The translations under genes were made by a program, and so were the position numbers. The notes below the pieces were generated by a model. It saw only the letters and a list, made by a program, of their open reading frames with translations. It did no database searches and was not told the origin of the DNA. DNA of 64,000 bases, taken from contig LUCM01004946.1 of assembly GCA_008360955.1 (NCBI GenBank), positions 1 through 64,000 of the forward strand, in the 5' to 3' direction. Numbering within the stretch: the stretch's first letter is position 1; the number at the start of each line of letters is the position of its first letter. The stretch comes from Fasciolopsis buskii (lineage: Eukaryota; Platyhelminthes; Trematoda; Plagiorchiida; Fasciolidae). Of this stretch, positions 25,335-39,600 are shown piece by piece.

Positions 25335-25849
25335 ACACAAACAAGGCAAAAAATTGCTCTCGTAACTTTTGGACGTGCCTTTGCAATTTATAAGGGATGT
25401 AGCTGGAAAATAGTGAATAATTACAACGAAGTCACTGGTATGTGTCCGCAGTTGTGTGTATTTGTGTGACTAACGTGGGGTCCGCCGTAATACCCCAACA
25501 GTGGCAAATGATGTACAGTGATTAGGTCAATAATATCGCCCGATATGTGTCAAGACAGTCGATGTTAATGTGTTGTGTAGATGCATGTATGTTTTGAAAT
25601 GAGCCACGGCTGGTGGATAGCATAAACCGGACATTTTCTGTGCACCAAGGTTGGGGATAAAATGTTTGACCCCCAAATCGTCAGTATTCTTGAGTGCTGT
25701 CAGTCGGATGTACTTAGATCAAAACGTGGTGCTTGGCAGATTACTCTACATACTTATTCGGGGTCCATAATGGAATCAGAGTCTACCAGGAATGTTATAT
25801 TGGTGCTAAATATCGACTGCAGTCAGCCAGGGTTACGCTAGCGTGGTTC
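25335..25849 (-). other. Probable 3' part or flank of the Penelope-like relic
   Basis: Downstream of the minus-strand PLE coding remnant. No conserved frame can be followed. Its base composition resembles the element more than the AT-rich surroundings, so it may be the element's 3' untranslated part, but I cannot place an end. Confidence 0.3.
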
Positions 25850-26420
25850 TTTCTTGCCAATAGATAACTGCTGAGGCGTTCGACAGAGAATGGACCGCAG
25901 AGGCACTGGAAGGAATAAATTATCACAGAAACTATCAGCAGAGGAAATTTATCCGTAATCCGTACGCATATCGAGGGTTCATCAATGAGTCAACAGCACA
26001 ATTTTCCTATGTTTTTAAGGTGGACTTCATAACGGCGTCGAAAAGTATAGCAAGTATTTCTGACAAACAATTCTCCTTGTAAGGAGACTACTAAACAGTC
26101 TTCTCCTTTCGGGCTTGAGCATCTCATGTTTGCCAGGTTTCCCATCGTTCATGCTGTCATTGGCAAACCCTTTTGAGTTGCCGCCGCTTCGGAGGACATT
26201 AGTGGTGATACTAAGCATATTTTGCAATACCTCCTGTGAACAGCTATTCAGGACTCCTTGAACTAGGCATTTATCAGATTCCTTTTTCATCTTGCAAGTA
26301 CGAAGCTGTAGAAGTTCATGTACTGACCGGTCCAAGTATTCTTTCTGCATTTAGAACTGTGGATACAGCCATCCTCTATTCTGGCCAGTAACACATCAAG
26401 GAAAGAAACTGGATTATTAA
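25850..26420 (-). mobile_element. Decayed Penelope-like retroelement, RT end and endonuclease start
   Basis: In the three minus-strand frames, the pieces follow the order known for Penelope-like elements. FLDVLLARIEDG (26368-26403) is the conserved end of the RT palm. TWTGQYMNFYSF (26302-26337) is the hallmark segment after it. A thumb region with LRSGGNSKGFANDSM follows, then a basic linker with VSLQGELF. Near 25,900-25,960 a Cys-containing stretch (YSFQCLCG) stands where the GIY-YIG-type endonuclease of these elements begins. The frame changes several times and stops interrupt it, so the element is dead. The upstream RT, with the catalytic YxDD, is missing from this copy, so it is truncated at its 5' end. 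It differs in extent from the PLE in the arms and looks like a separate insertion. Confidence 0.72.
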
Positions 26421-29400
26421 TTCCCCCCTAGGCTGTGAACGTACGAACCTGTATGCAGTACTGCACTGCTGTGCTGTCTCTGCAACATCGTTTTAAGTCA
26501 GTGACCCAGTGTCATGACTGATTTCACTTCACACTATACATCAATACATAACTACACAACCACATAGATGCGCGCATGCACACTAATGAAATCCTTGCAA
26601 TTAGTCTCTATTCTCGGTACGGCTTATAAACCGTAATGATAAGTTTAAAAATTTCGATAAAAATGTTTTCTTGATTTATGTTTCTTGAACGCGATTGTTT
26701 GCTTACTTTTCATGCGGCCTCTGTAAATGGTCGGTAGGCTTTTCAAGCGCGAATCAGCATCTATAAAGGCAACCAGAAAATACATAGATCTTAGTGCAGA
26801 ATATGGTCTTTTGTGGATTGACAGCCTGGGTGGCCAGAAACGATCATGTCTCGCGTCATGCGCTGCGCTCCTAAAGCTTACATGCTCAAACAGCAATTCT
26901 TTATCATGGCTTCATGATGCCGGGAAAAGTTCATGAATTCCCTTTTTTCAAGTCGCTGAATTTGACTTAGGCAAAAGTGGCCCATAATTGAACGTAGTCA
27001 GTGGCTTTCAACTGCTGATATATGTATAGACAAAAAACCGCTATTCGTCACATTAATCCATCTCACGAACTTCTCGATACTTCGGACATACACGCCAATT
27101 TCATCAAATCACACAAAATATATTTCTTTGATTTCATAACACTAGTTGGCGCAAATAGTTTTCATCACTGGGTTTTTCAACCATTGATACTGAACCCCTC
27201 TCCTTTGTTTTATTTCGTCCGAAAGACAGATTACCCAATCAATAAGATTCCTTTTGCGTTCATTAATTCGCCTGTTTTTGTGGGAAGGAAATTAGTCGAA
27301 GGCACTATTAGTCCATCCGTAATCGACACGTCTAGATCTGCTTAGGAACAATTAGTTGGTTCAATGCAACAATGGTTTCCCGCACGACAAGCAACAAACG
27401 AAACGAATGATTCCGTGCACTGAGAAGTTTCCAGGTCTTGTGCACAAAGCAGTTCTTCGCAATCCGTCTCCATAAAATTCTGGCTACGTTAAAATCTATT
27501 TTTCTTTGATGTCCAGTTCTCTGGCACATCGTGCAATGCAGAACAGACCGTAACTGACGTAACACGCCCAATTGGTTGCGCAGAGAAACAAAAGAATCAT
27601 TATTAACTGCTTCACTATCCATATGTTGCTAGACAAGTTCAGAATCTTAAATCTTTTCGAGAGCATCTTGACAGAATGATGTGAATGGAAGCCACCAAAT
27701 GCGAATCATTCCGTCAAACTGTCTCCACTCTTTGTATTTAATAGGAAGATTTTGGACAATCCTCCGGGACCTTGCAAGCGACTTTTGCCACAGTGAAATA
27801 AGCTACCTAGGTGAGATTTACCTTGTCATTTCGGTTCTGAAATTCCCGTAAGAATTTTGACGGATTTTGCAAGATACCATCCTTGGCCATGGCATTCTTC
27901 ACCCCAGAGTGTAATAGGACGCCTAAGTATATCGCATCTCACAATTGCTATTGACTCGGTGTCGCTTGCAGATATTCAGCTTGAGACAGGCTTGGCCAAA
28001 AAGTTCAGGACGGAATTTTCAACCGTCAGTTGACTTTTGCTCGACGAGGCATTTACAGTTCGTTAAGAATGAGATACTATCTTTCGATCAGCAGCAAATT
28101 CAGTTCTATGGAGTCTACCATCGACGAAAAGCTACTAAGACAGAATTGACTTATTCTGGTCAAGTTTGTCTAAAGAAAGGTGATCAAATGAGAAACGGCG
28201 ATCGGAGATGCTGATCAGTAATATCTGAGCAACTCACGTTGTAGCATGAGAATGTGAATAAATAGTCGGTGCCAGCAAAGAGCCGACTAAGAGATCAAAC
28301 AACATCATTGTCCAATTGAGGCCACACGTTTGATATTAACATTTAGGATGGCCAATCCTATTGACATTCACGGAAGAACTACGCTAGATTTCAGCCATAA
28401 TATTTCCCCAAAACAGTTAGAACGAAACTGCAAGAATGGGGACAAACAGTTGATCCGAACTTTTAATTCTCCGTTTCAGACAACACATTCCTCAGATACC
28501 GAGATTTCCCTTCCACATTCTGAAGTTTATGCAAGAGAGGGTAAAAGGCTTAATGAAGTCAACTGGTAAATGATTGTTAGATATTTTGCACTGAAGTACA
28601 ATCGACAAGGATAATGAACAACGAGCAACAGTGAGATGTTTTATGACTCTCCCTTTTGAAAAAAAACAGTAGAAGGGAGCACGAACAGAACCCTGGAAGG
28701 ATTATTTAATTGACGGAAAATTTTCGAAATGAAACAGCCCAGTAAAAGGCATGAGCACATTAAACCTTACATAGTATCTCAGGATTCGAAAACATTATCC
28801 TTTCCATCATGTAACCAGAACTAGCTGTATTCTCTAAGAGGATATAAGTTTTACCATGAATTGTTCAGCCTTGACGATCTTGCTTTTTTCTAATCTTTTA
28901 TTATATTACTGTTCATATATCTTCAGTTTTTACCCAGGAGTAAGCTAAGCCGGCGATCTATTGTGAAACTCTGCAGTTAATCATACGGAAGTTTTGCAAA
29001 CGGTATTCTTAACCAGAATTTGTAAACAGAGTTTGAACATAAGTGCAACCCTTTGTTCAGTTATATCCGGATGTTCATGAATACTTATTTACAAAAGGCC
29101 TCATTAAATTTCCATTTCTCTACTGGTTCCCTGTTCAATTTAACTAACAAGTTTATATCGATCTCTTATTGTTCAAACTTTACACGTTTCCAAAAAAATT
29201 AAAATCTTATTTTCTATTTCTAATCCCTTATAATTAGCTCGGTATTTGGAAATGACAGTTTGAAAATTAACGAAGCAGCCTGGATTGTCAGCACTACAAT
29301 ATCACCGGATATTTTCGGACTGAAAAGAGTACAAATATATTAGCTGGAAATATTTCTAGCTCGAGTTGCTTTTTTGTGCCGGTCCTTGATGCATCGATGC

Positions 29401-32400
29401 GCACGCATGATGTTCTGTGTGACATGTCCATTTTAAAATGAAACTAATCGATCAAATGCAAGCAATCTTCCATTATTCTATCATCTTCCCAAACATAAGT
29501 TGTGGGGAACTTGTTTCCATGTCTTATGAATGCACACGTGATGCGACCTTGTGCGTATATTGTCATCATTTAGTGTCTGAAGCTGAGGTGAAAGGAAATA
29601 ATGAAAAATATTTCCATATTTAAGATAAATGTGGACATATGTCGTATTCCGCTTGTGCTTTAGCAGATGTGCTGAATGGATAGGTTTTATATTTTGACCT
29701 CAGGATGGCTACAAATGCATTTTGGGTTTTCTTTCCAAATCTGTCTTTTCGTCTATCTTCAATTTAATTCCCAACTATAACAGTTTATTTTCTTTTTCAC
29801 TTTTGTTGTTATCATTTTAGCTCGTCGTCGAGTCTTCCGAAAATATTCTGATTGGCACCGTGGACCATATGCAAAGTTGAACAATTTGGGGATATAAACA
29901 GAAACGCTGCAGCACACCTAACTATCCCGGTCTGATCTTATCTCTTGTACGGGCTGTTGTCTACAAAATTTCCGGTCTGTATTCGAAAAGCCTACCATGG
30001 AATAGAAGGAATCCAGATAGTTTTCATAGCCAGTTGCAACAGACTAAGAATAATCATCAAAAATGAATTAAAAGATTTTTTGGCAAAAAATGAGTCAATA
30101 TCCTGTGAAAAAATGATTGACAATGATAGTTTCTTCAGAAGAGCATAACTAACCTTAGGATTGTCGAGAGTATGATTTGTTACATGGGAAAAATATTGCA
30201 TTTGCCAGTTATCAAAATTTAATCGTCTCATTTTCGCACCCCGCGAAAATTCCCTCCCATGAGTAACCTTTACGCATCAACTGTGGTGCGCTGTACCGTT
30301 CACCATTCCAATGAAATCACATCATCCGTCCGGGAATCAGCAAGTGTTCACCTCGACCTCGGATCACGATGCCAAATTTGAAACGTGAAAAACACATGCT
30401 GACTTTAAGCTACATGCAATGCCTGACATGTCTTGCAACTCCTCACTTCCACAAAGTGAATTCATTGTTATCAGGCTTCATTATTTCAGAATCTGCCTTA
30501 CACAGTTGTCTAGACTATCGGTGAAATATATATTTTGAAATAGATTATTGACACATTTGTGCACTCTATGATATTGATTCAGAAATTGATCTCTTGGAGG
30601 ACTACAGTCAGAATCGATTTGCGGAAGGAACGTTCAAGTGAGGGAAAGTTTCTCAAATGAATGATTCCATTATTCCGTTGAATATTAAGGTGGTTGCAGT
30701 TTGATTGTAAATGGAAGATCCCAACTGTTTTTGGTTGTTTTAAACTTAGTGCCTGCACTTAAGTTGTAAAGAATGCGTTTAATCCATATATCAGAAAAAC
30801 AATAGGACACGATTCATGTAATTACATGTTTCTCTTCATCTACACGGAAAACACATTAGACGGCAGCTGACGTCACATTTCGTACACGATAGGGCTAACA
30901 GCTGGATCCTAAAATAGGAAAGACTCAGGTCACGTAACGGGGGTTTTGGTGACGTTTTTCTTCACTTAATCGTCTACAGACATGAAGCAAAATAAAACTG
31001 GGACGTAATTCTTGCTGCATTGTGAATGGCCTTGCTTTTTTATGTGACACTAATATTTTTTGTGACCAGTGAGTCAGGCTGATTAAGGATACTTATTTTC
31101 AGAACTCTGACACCAACAATGGAAATGTCGGCAGTTGTTTGTTCAGTTCAAAGAGTTTGCCGAAGCAATATTTTATTCCAAAAGGATTTCGCTGTATATA
31201 AAACCATTCGTGGTGTACAAATGATGTACCTGAAATAGCCGGCTTCTGTTGGCAGTGAAAATACAATTTTTATTTTTGAATGGAATGCAACTGTGCCCAG
31301 GAAACGTCGATATTAAGTGATTCTTTGTCTCACTAATCATAAAAGCGATAAAGCTTCCGTTGATTCCCAGGCTGGTGTGGGGAACTTCAATAATTCAACG
31401 GCAGAAAAAGATCGATGCCACGATGAATGATGCCAGAAGTTTAAGTAATTCAATCTCACTTTGTATTTGCTCGTACATGACGAAGTATTTTTTTTCCAGC
31501 GCATTTGGAACTTTCATACAAAGAATGAATTCAAGGTCAGAATAACTAACTTATCCTCTACTACATACTTTATTCTTCAACTACTAAGAGTCATTTGGGC
31601 TTTATAAATTTTTTCAAGAGTGGGATACCCATAGGCGACTATTTTGAACACAGACCACTGTGTTCATATACAAGCGCTGAGGCGTACAAAAAGATTCCGC
31701 AACTACTTGTCAATGCTGAAATCGCGAATTTCTAGAATTCTCATCAGACTACGTTTCACAAAAAACTGAAAAGGTTACCTACATTCCGGTTGACAACCGT
31801 CCACCGTAATTGTTTTCAAGTGCAAGAAGACTTCATTGTTAATAGATTAAGCTAAAGAGCGTTCCACTCTCAGCAACGTTTGTGTCCAACGCAGTTGGAA
31901 GGACATTTGAGAGGTAGGCGTTTCGTTTTTTATTACACGAATCGAATCTGAATTGAATTAGTGCTTGCTAGAAAAATGAATGATTAGGAAGCAAACAAGT
32001 AAGCAGTTTCTACTGGTTCTCCTTTTCGGAATGTTTCAGCAACAAACCGCTCTGTTGTTTTGAAACCGTTTGTGTGATCACCTTTAAATAAATAATGTTT
32101 CCTCTTGGACCGCTTCGTTCAAAGCACATACACTTTGATGTAGTTTAGTCACAGAGTAATTGATCGATTAGCCAAACATTTGTTCGCTTGAGTTATGGTC
32201 TCTAATGCTATTCACAACCAATATTTATTTGACTTTTAAGCGGAACTGTAATAATTCGAGGAAAATGCATTATGGGTCAATCTAACATCTAAGTTCTGCC
32301 TGCAGAGTCAATCACAATACAGACAGACTTGTAAAATATCCGCATGCAACGAACACAATTTTAGAGTATTCCGGCTTAAATAAAGTGCATCCACTATGTG

Positions 32401-33840
32401 GACGGCAGTATAGTTTAAGCAAAATTATTTCCTGCCAAGAATGTCCAATAAATTTCAATTATTTTGATTTGGTTAAGATTCGAGGATCCTGACAAGAGCT
32501 GCTGGAATGAATCGGAATGAAAAAAATCACTTCGAAAACATTCTTGACCCGCTGCACTGCAATCCTGACCTGTCGAAGATTTTGAGTTACATTAATCACT
32601 TGTGACTGCTTGCTCCCACCTTAATTTAGGTTATTAATTAAATGGTATTTGACCAAATCACACGATAGAATGTGGTCCCTCACTAAACTCCATTTTTGAA
32701 GCTGATCTTAACGTCGCTCCATCCGAACGGTCTCGACATGCAATATCCTTAGGAATATTGAAACGTTCCATTGTTTAACAATATCTGATTATTCCAATAG
32801 TGTAACAAGGCCAGTGGGGTTCCCTATTTAGGATCATACTTAACGCTGACGCTAACTAAGTGAGTTTATTTGGGCAAATATAAGCAGTTACGTCTAATAA
32901 CATTGGTAGTTCCACGGCTTCACTGGACTTTATCATCACCAGCTGCATAAAGATAGACGAGCTGCGATTATTTAAAGGTATGTTTTGCAATTTAGAGTAC
33001 CATTAAGATGAATAATTCCTAACTATTTCCATGATTAAACAAATCCGCTCACACACATCGTCGAAGGCACATTTGACATGCCCCATAAATTGGTCAAGAA
33101 GAGTACATTGTCGACCCTGTGTATATGAAATACCGACAATGGAATCAGGAGAAAGTGTTTTCTTAATATTTGAATCCTAATCCAATGTGTGTACAATATT
33201 GATCTTGAGGGTACTTTGAAGTAGAAACCAAGCAAGCTAGTAGCTGATAACCCCTGAGAATTTACAGTTGCTTTTGTATTTATCATAATGTGGTAACGAA
33301 GAAGAAAATATGTAAATCCCAATGTCTAATATTTTTAGTTCACTAAAGTTCACTGAATTCGAAACCTCTGGTTTGCAGGGCAGATTTGCACCGCTGTCTC
33401 ATTGTTCCCTGTTTTGTTCGCCTAAAAACATGTATTTTATGCCCGAAACTCACATAGATGTTCTTCCAAAAGTATTTTGACAGCTTTAGGCAGCAAACAC
33501 TGCAAAGACTGAAACAAAGACAACAAAAGACAGAAAACAGAACCACCTCCAGAGGTCAATTATGGATTTCACCAGCTTGTCCTTAAATTCTAACGGTTGA
33601 CAATTGTGAAACGAGACGATATTTTTCTTTGAATCTGAGGAAGCATTCATCAGGTAATTTGAATGGAAATTTTCATGCTATCGTTTTACGATGCCCATGA
33701 ATTTCATTGCTCCATTCTTCTGTACCTTAACAATGCAACCCGAATGAAAATAACCTAGTCTGCTAAAGTTTAGTGTCCTTTCCAAAAACAGTATGCACTT
33801 TTTTAGGCAACGGTCGACGTATCATCTATAGAAAAGCGTA
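26421..33840. other. Stretch without a supported gene
   Basis: AT-rich with short open frames (for example 27022-27345 plus, 27332-27622 minus) lacking recognisable domains. It may belong to the left arm of the inverted repeat, since the partner region lies beyond the window. I see no tRNA, rRNA or intact repeat. Confidence 0.45.
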
Positions 33841-36537
33841 AATTGTCATTAGTCTAATTGACAAAGACACGTAAATTGTTCAGACTATGGGAAAACAATT
33901 TTTTAACTGTCTTAATTGCTTACACAGAAATATTTGTACCAGCCGAACTATGATCAAGGCTCAGATTTACTCGTTTTTCATGTTAACGAATATTTTGACG
34001 AAACAGCCGGACTGAATTATAAGGAACATTGCGAGAAAGCTTGCCGAAACATTTTGACAGGGAATCGAAGCATGATCCGTTCCAATCCAAACGGTAAATA
34101 GAGTAGACAAACAAAAACTGTCGGGGAATGTTCAAAAAAAGAAGAAATAACAGAATAAAAAGGCTTTCCACAGGGAGACTTCGTTTCCTCCAGAATTGTT
34201 TAGATTAATCTAGGGTAAAGAATTGAAAATTGGGATAAATCGTAGTGGTCATTAATTTACATCTGATAATCACAGAATGATCAATTAACAGCAGCAAAAG
34301 TAGTTATAGCGTGACACAAGGAAACTGGGGAACATTGAGTTAGTGCGTTAGCCAGAAATCGCAAACTTTAGATGAAATGTGAATCTATAAAGTACTAGCA
34401 AATATATGGTTATGCTTTTCACAACCAAATTTATATATATTGTTGTGTTACATAAATACCGGTTGCTCCCTGATTAACGTGGTTTTACTTTTTCTTGGCA
34501 AAACTTGTGCTGCTGGGTTACAATTTACCATAATTGGTGTTTTGTGGGTCGAACATATCAGCACACTGGTTTACATCAGCATGACCGCTTATCTGAGTTA
34601 AAATTTTGAACCGGCAATCGTTTTTGCGTATGGTTGTCAAACAAATAATTTTCGTAGTGAACCTGTTCAATTGCGCTAATTCACGACCGAATTACTTGTG
34701 GATTATTGATTGCCTCGCTCTCAGAAGTTGCGAATTCGCATATTCATATATATATATTCTCTACTTGCATCTTTTTATTGCGATTTCTAATTTGTTGTAT
34801 ATATGAGTCATTTCTCATCATGATGACTGGTACGGTGCAGTCAAGTGGACACAGAACGGAATCCGAAAGTCATATGAAAACCAATATCCTCTCAACAATT
34901 TCATTTTCATACTACCTTAAACATTTCTGTAGCGCAGCAACATAAAATTCCCTTAGGCGACTATTCAGATTGTCAGTGGGTTAGTGAAACGTTCAACCAA
35001 TCAGTCGGTAAACAGGCGAGCAGAAGTTAACGGAGTGGAATAACTTGTGACAGTCACGGATCTGATTCGCTTGAAGCTGAATTGGTTGTCTTTTGTTAGT
35101 GCTTTTTTACCGACATTCTTTTTTGAGGAACCTTCAGAACGTTTCAAGAGGATAGCTATCGCTTCAGCTGTCGACGATTACTGCTTCACAATAAATTGAC
35201 CAAGCATAACTGGATAGATTTATTAGAGAATCAAACTTGTGGTCAGGCTTTTAAAGATTGTAGAGAAGTGGAGTTGTTTCGCCCCCTTATTTTTTAAATT
35301 AAAGCCAAATTAATGGGTGACTTTCACTACGTTTGGATAGTTGCCTCATAGTTCGACCTACACACTTAAGAGGTCGGCAACAGACCTTTATTCATGGAAT
35401 GCAGAATAATCTTGCATGCGGCTGTATCTGGTATCGGGGGAAAGCTGTTAAAGTTTTTCATTCCCGATTAGATATTTTTCATACGGTCCATGGTGTCTTG
35501 TGAAACAGGGTAAATTTATTTACTGATTATGATCGGGTGGAGGTCTTGGGGTTTTTTCATTTCAGTCAAACAGAGACGAACAACTTAATTGGTCAGTGTG
35601 AAATTTTCCCCTAAGAATAAAGAATCCAGTGGTTGGAAAATGATTCGCAAAATCCGTTGCTATCAGCAATGATGTCGGAAACAATCGCAGACTATCAAGT
35701 AAAATTGTGATCAGCCTTAAGAAGAGTTGATGCTGGCACCATCGGTTTGGGATGTCGTTTTGCTAACCATTTAACAACCGAGATTCTTTAATCCAATGTA
35801 TAAGACAGCATTTTTATGAATGTATTTATGCTCAATTTTGTATGCCGAGACAAACCAACTGTTTGGATGCAAAATTATCTAATAAATAATGTGGGCTTGT
35901 CTGCGGTTGGGTATTAGAATTTTATTTGAAATGAGGGATCAATACAGCTTTTCTTGGCTTAACGTATATGCAAAAAATAAACTTGTCATACTTCAAATTG
36001 GTTTTAGGCTTGTCTGTTTTGAAAAGCAAAGACAATCCCTGAAAAGCGTTTTTGTTTCCGCTGATAACTAAGTAATGCTGCAGTAAATGCATCCCCTGAA
36101 TGATTTTCTGAGGAACATATGCATTTTTTTCTCCCCATGTTAGGTCACGCTGCACAGGATATTGTGACCGATTTTTCATCCCTTCGCATTGCGTGAGATA
36201 ACAAACATGTGTAGCACACCAACTGTAAACTGACCTAAGCCATCCCAGATATCGTGTCAACAAATCGATACACAACGGTATGTCTGTTCGACAAGCAGAA
36301 GCAATTTCGCCTAACCAACACTAGTAACTGGAATAGGGATGCAAAAATTGAAGTAAACAAACTGTTATTCACGGTTTCGGAATACCATCATAAAGAACAT
36401 CATAAACGACCTTTGTGCAATTGGAATGCTCATTTTCATACCCTTAGTGCCAGTCGATAACATTTTCAGTTGGACAGTGCAAACAAAGATCTTTTGTTTA
36501 ATAATGATAAATTAGTTGTGGAAATTTAATGGTCAAC

Positions 36538-36656
36538 CTGAACAGCATGCTTGTTTGCCCAGTTCACTGTTACGGTTTATGCACATCGGCGATGGGCCGA
36601 GTTTTAGGTGACACAAATTCGAAGGGCAGTAGTTGTGGCCGAGAACTGCGATGTAT
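36538..36656 (-). CDS. Weak candidate Cys-rich exon (left-arm copy)
   Basis: On the minus strand a tract ending in TTTAACAG (acceptor, ending at 36657) precedes a 119-nt open segment followed by CAG|GTTGAC (donor at 36537). It encodes about 39 residues with spacing C-x4-C-x9-C-x11-CC and a locally higher G+C content. This resembles a disulfide-rich extracellular module but matches no family I can name. No neighbouring exon of compatible phase was found. The identical copy at 61185-61303 adds no evidence, because the arms are nearly identical everywhere. Confidence 0.25.
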
Positions 36657-39600
36657 CTGTTAAATATTGGGATGTGATTATCAAAAGTTTCACCATCAGA
36701 AAGAACGATTATCAACGGATTCGGAGGATTAAATCAATGCACCTTAGAAAGTCAGCCAATAAAACTTTTATTTGTTTGAATTCCGCGTCAATGCTTGGGT
36801 ATTCTATTTGGACGATATTGATCTTTTCACATTTTGCGCTTGCAGTCAAAGTCGTTGCTAATTCATCGTTAGGGATAATCAAGTTTTCATAACAATGCTT
36901 TTATAAGTTACCTCGAGAATCAATAACGGAGTCAGGAAAATTTTCCTAACAACAGTTTTCAAAATGCGCGAAAGGTAATATGGTGCAAATCGTATCTCAC
37001 TCTCATAGATTTAACAATTGGAATTTAGACGCACTTTCTATCTGGATTGCCGAAATGACAATTGCGGAAAAAACTGTTTGCATAGTTACCCTCGATTGAC
37101 TGACGTGATGGTCATGCAGGCTGCACCTTACTTTTTCTCTGTTAGGAATGCCACAATTCACACGATCGCTGGCCTAACGAATCAACTGTTTGCCCCATAC
37201 CGATTCAAAGGCTAAGGTGAACAAAAATGAGCAAGTCACATCTTCCAAGGTTTGAGGAAAAAACTGTGTAGGTAAGTTTGTACGGTTAGAGAATAGATTC
37301 TACGGACAGGTCAACATTCATTCGGCAATTTTACTTCGCGTTTTGTGGTGAACGCCCATGTAGGAGAAATTTAAAACACTCTCGATTTTCCTCCACGTTA
37401 GATTAAGGTCAAACGCACTTTCCACTGCAAAACCGTGATGAAATCCAATGCCTCAAAACATGAAAAAGTGAATGGGTCTAACGGCAATCTCTGAGTATAT
37501 GAAAATCCAAGTGGTTCAACTGAAACACATTTAGCTGTAGAATGATACTTTGTGGGGTATTCCTTAAACGTCCTCGCCATGTTGGTCGTTTGAAGGTTAA
37601 CATTTTGCCGAGACTGGGAGATGAATTTTACAAAATGCATCATTGTTTATTACAACTATTTTGAATTTTCAGGGGTCTGCTTACGCGAATGTTACACAAA
37701 TTCTGATAGTTACCTTGAAGATTTGGGCGTATTACATCTGTATGCAATCAATCGGATGAACAAGAATTGAAACGATAACAGTCTGACAATTACGGATTAG
37801 AATGATTGGTTTAATCTACTCCTTCTTCTTTGGTATCAGTTGGGTATCCTGGACCTATAACCCGTGTACTCACTGCCCAAAATTGCGCTTCTCAAAGTCG
37901 ATTGTATTCCTTGTAACCCGTAATCAGTTACTTTCCAACTGTTTGATCACACAATAACGGTATGATTTAATTGATTTGCCCGTGCAATAGAATGTGCATG
38001 GTTTATTTAGGCAGAAAGTAAGCTACTACAGTGGCTGATTACGAAACTGTTTTCTGTTGCTTTCTAGCATTGGACAAGAAAATAACTGGGATGGAAAATG
38101 GATGATTTAAAGAAATAACTTTATGCTCTGGAATCACGTTTCTCCGGTCGGCCCGTTGAATAGCATAACACATCACATGTCCGTGGATTTCTAACGTTCA
38201 TTCGGCGACGGATATCTTTTTGACTAGCAAATAATTTACAAAAAATATGCAGAAATGTTTCTAATTTGATTACATGTATCCCAAAAATTGTTGAATTTCA
38301 CTAAGTTTACCTGTTGCTGCTTCACGGGTAAGCATACGTAACGTAGTGCCCATGATTATTTCACACATATTAATACTGATGAGTAATACTAATAACTTTT
38401 ATTGAATACAAACCAAATGATGTTCGGACTGTATCCAAAAATTATCATTGCAGTAGCTTAGCTGTCACCATCTGATACCTCCTCGAAGCGCTGCATGGAG
38501 GGTAAAATTTTCTAGCAATTTATACTGATAAAATCTGAAGTCAGCTTGTTAGCAAAAACAGTGTTTATTACCTCAGCACACGGGATTTAAAACTGAAGAT
38601 CGGAAGGGGCATATAAGAAAAACCCAGTATCTTCCAGGCTGATTAAAACTCATGAGTGTAGTCAGTAAAATGCGTTTGTTTGGTTATAATAACGGAATTC
38701 ACCTGGGAAACGACAAGGTTTGCTTCGAAACGCGCAAAAGAAATTCCTCTATCGGAATCTGTTTAGGACATGTACATGTTCGTTTAACAGTATTAACTGT
38801 GCGACTGTATATGTGCCCTAAGTTTTCACAGCTGACATTTAGCTTCAAACTCTAGGTCCGTCCCTAAATTGGCGTTATTATAGCACCTCCAAATTGGTTA
38901 AAAGTTTAAAGCAACGGACGGTTCATCTCTCTTGGTTGTGAGAAATTTCCGGTTAGGTTTAATATTGACTGGCAACTGGACGTAGACTTGAAAGCATTAT
39001 TGCTTTTCTACAAAGACGGTTTAAGACCCGAGATTCATTAACGGTGTTTCTGAAGTGAAATTATGATGAACAACTCAAGGCTTTCTCTCTAATAATAGTG
39101 AAGGAGATAAAATATGCAGATTTAGTTGTTTCTCGATCGCGATTCATACAAATGGATAGTGAAATGTTACTGTTTTGCCGGAAAGCTAAGCATTCGGTTG
39201 TATTTTCTGAGTAAAAACATCTGCCGATAGTTACAACGATATACGTTAAATTACGTGAATCTAAGATCCAACAGATCGATAGGATCTAATCTCGTTAATT
39301 TCGAATGAACGAACAATATTATCTCGAAACAAAACCCTCGGTAATGCAAAAGCATAACTAAAATATTACATTCATGCAGTGTTAATTGGCAACAACTGTT
39401 TTTCTCAACAATTTCGTCTAAACTATTTAGAATTTCGGACAAAAACAGAAACAATGTTTTTCTAATTATTCTTCCTTTCTGGACTGACTTTCACGCTGAG
39501 TATTTTGAAACCACTGCTTGCTTGCAAAACAAACTTATGTTTCAAATCGGTACATATTTTTGCAATTCCGCAGTGGGTATTATCTGTTTTAATTACCTGT

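Noticed and set aside
36934..36947. 14-bp perfect palindrome AGGAAAATTTTCCT
   Set aside because: Short palindromes of A/T-rich composition are expected by chance. No regulatory context is visible.
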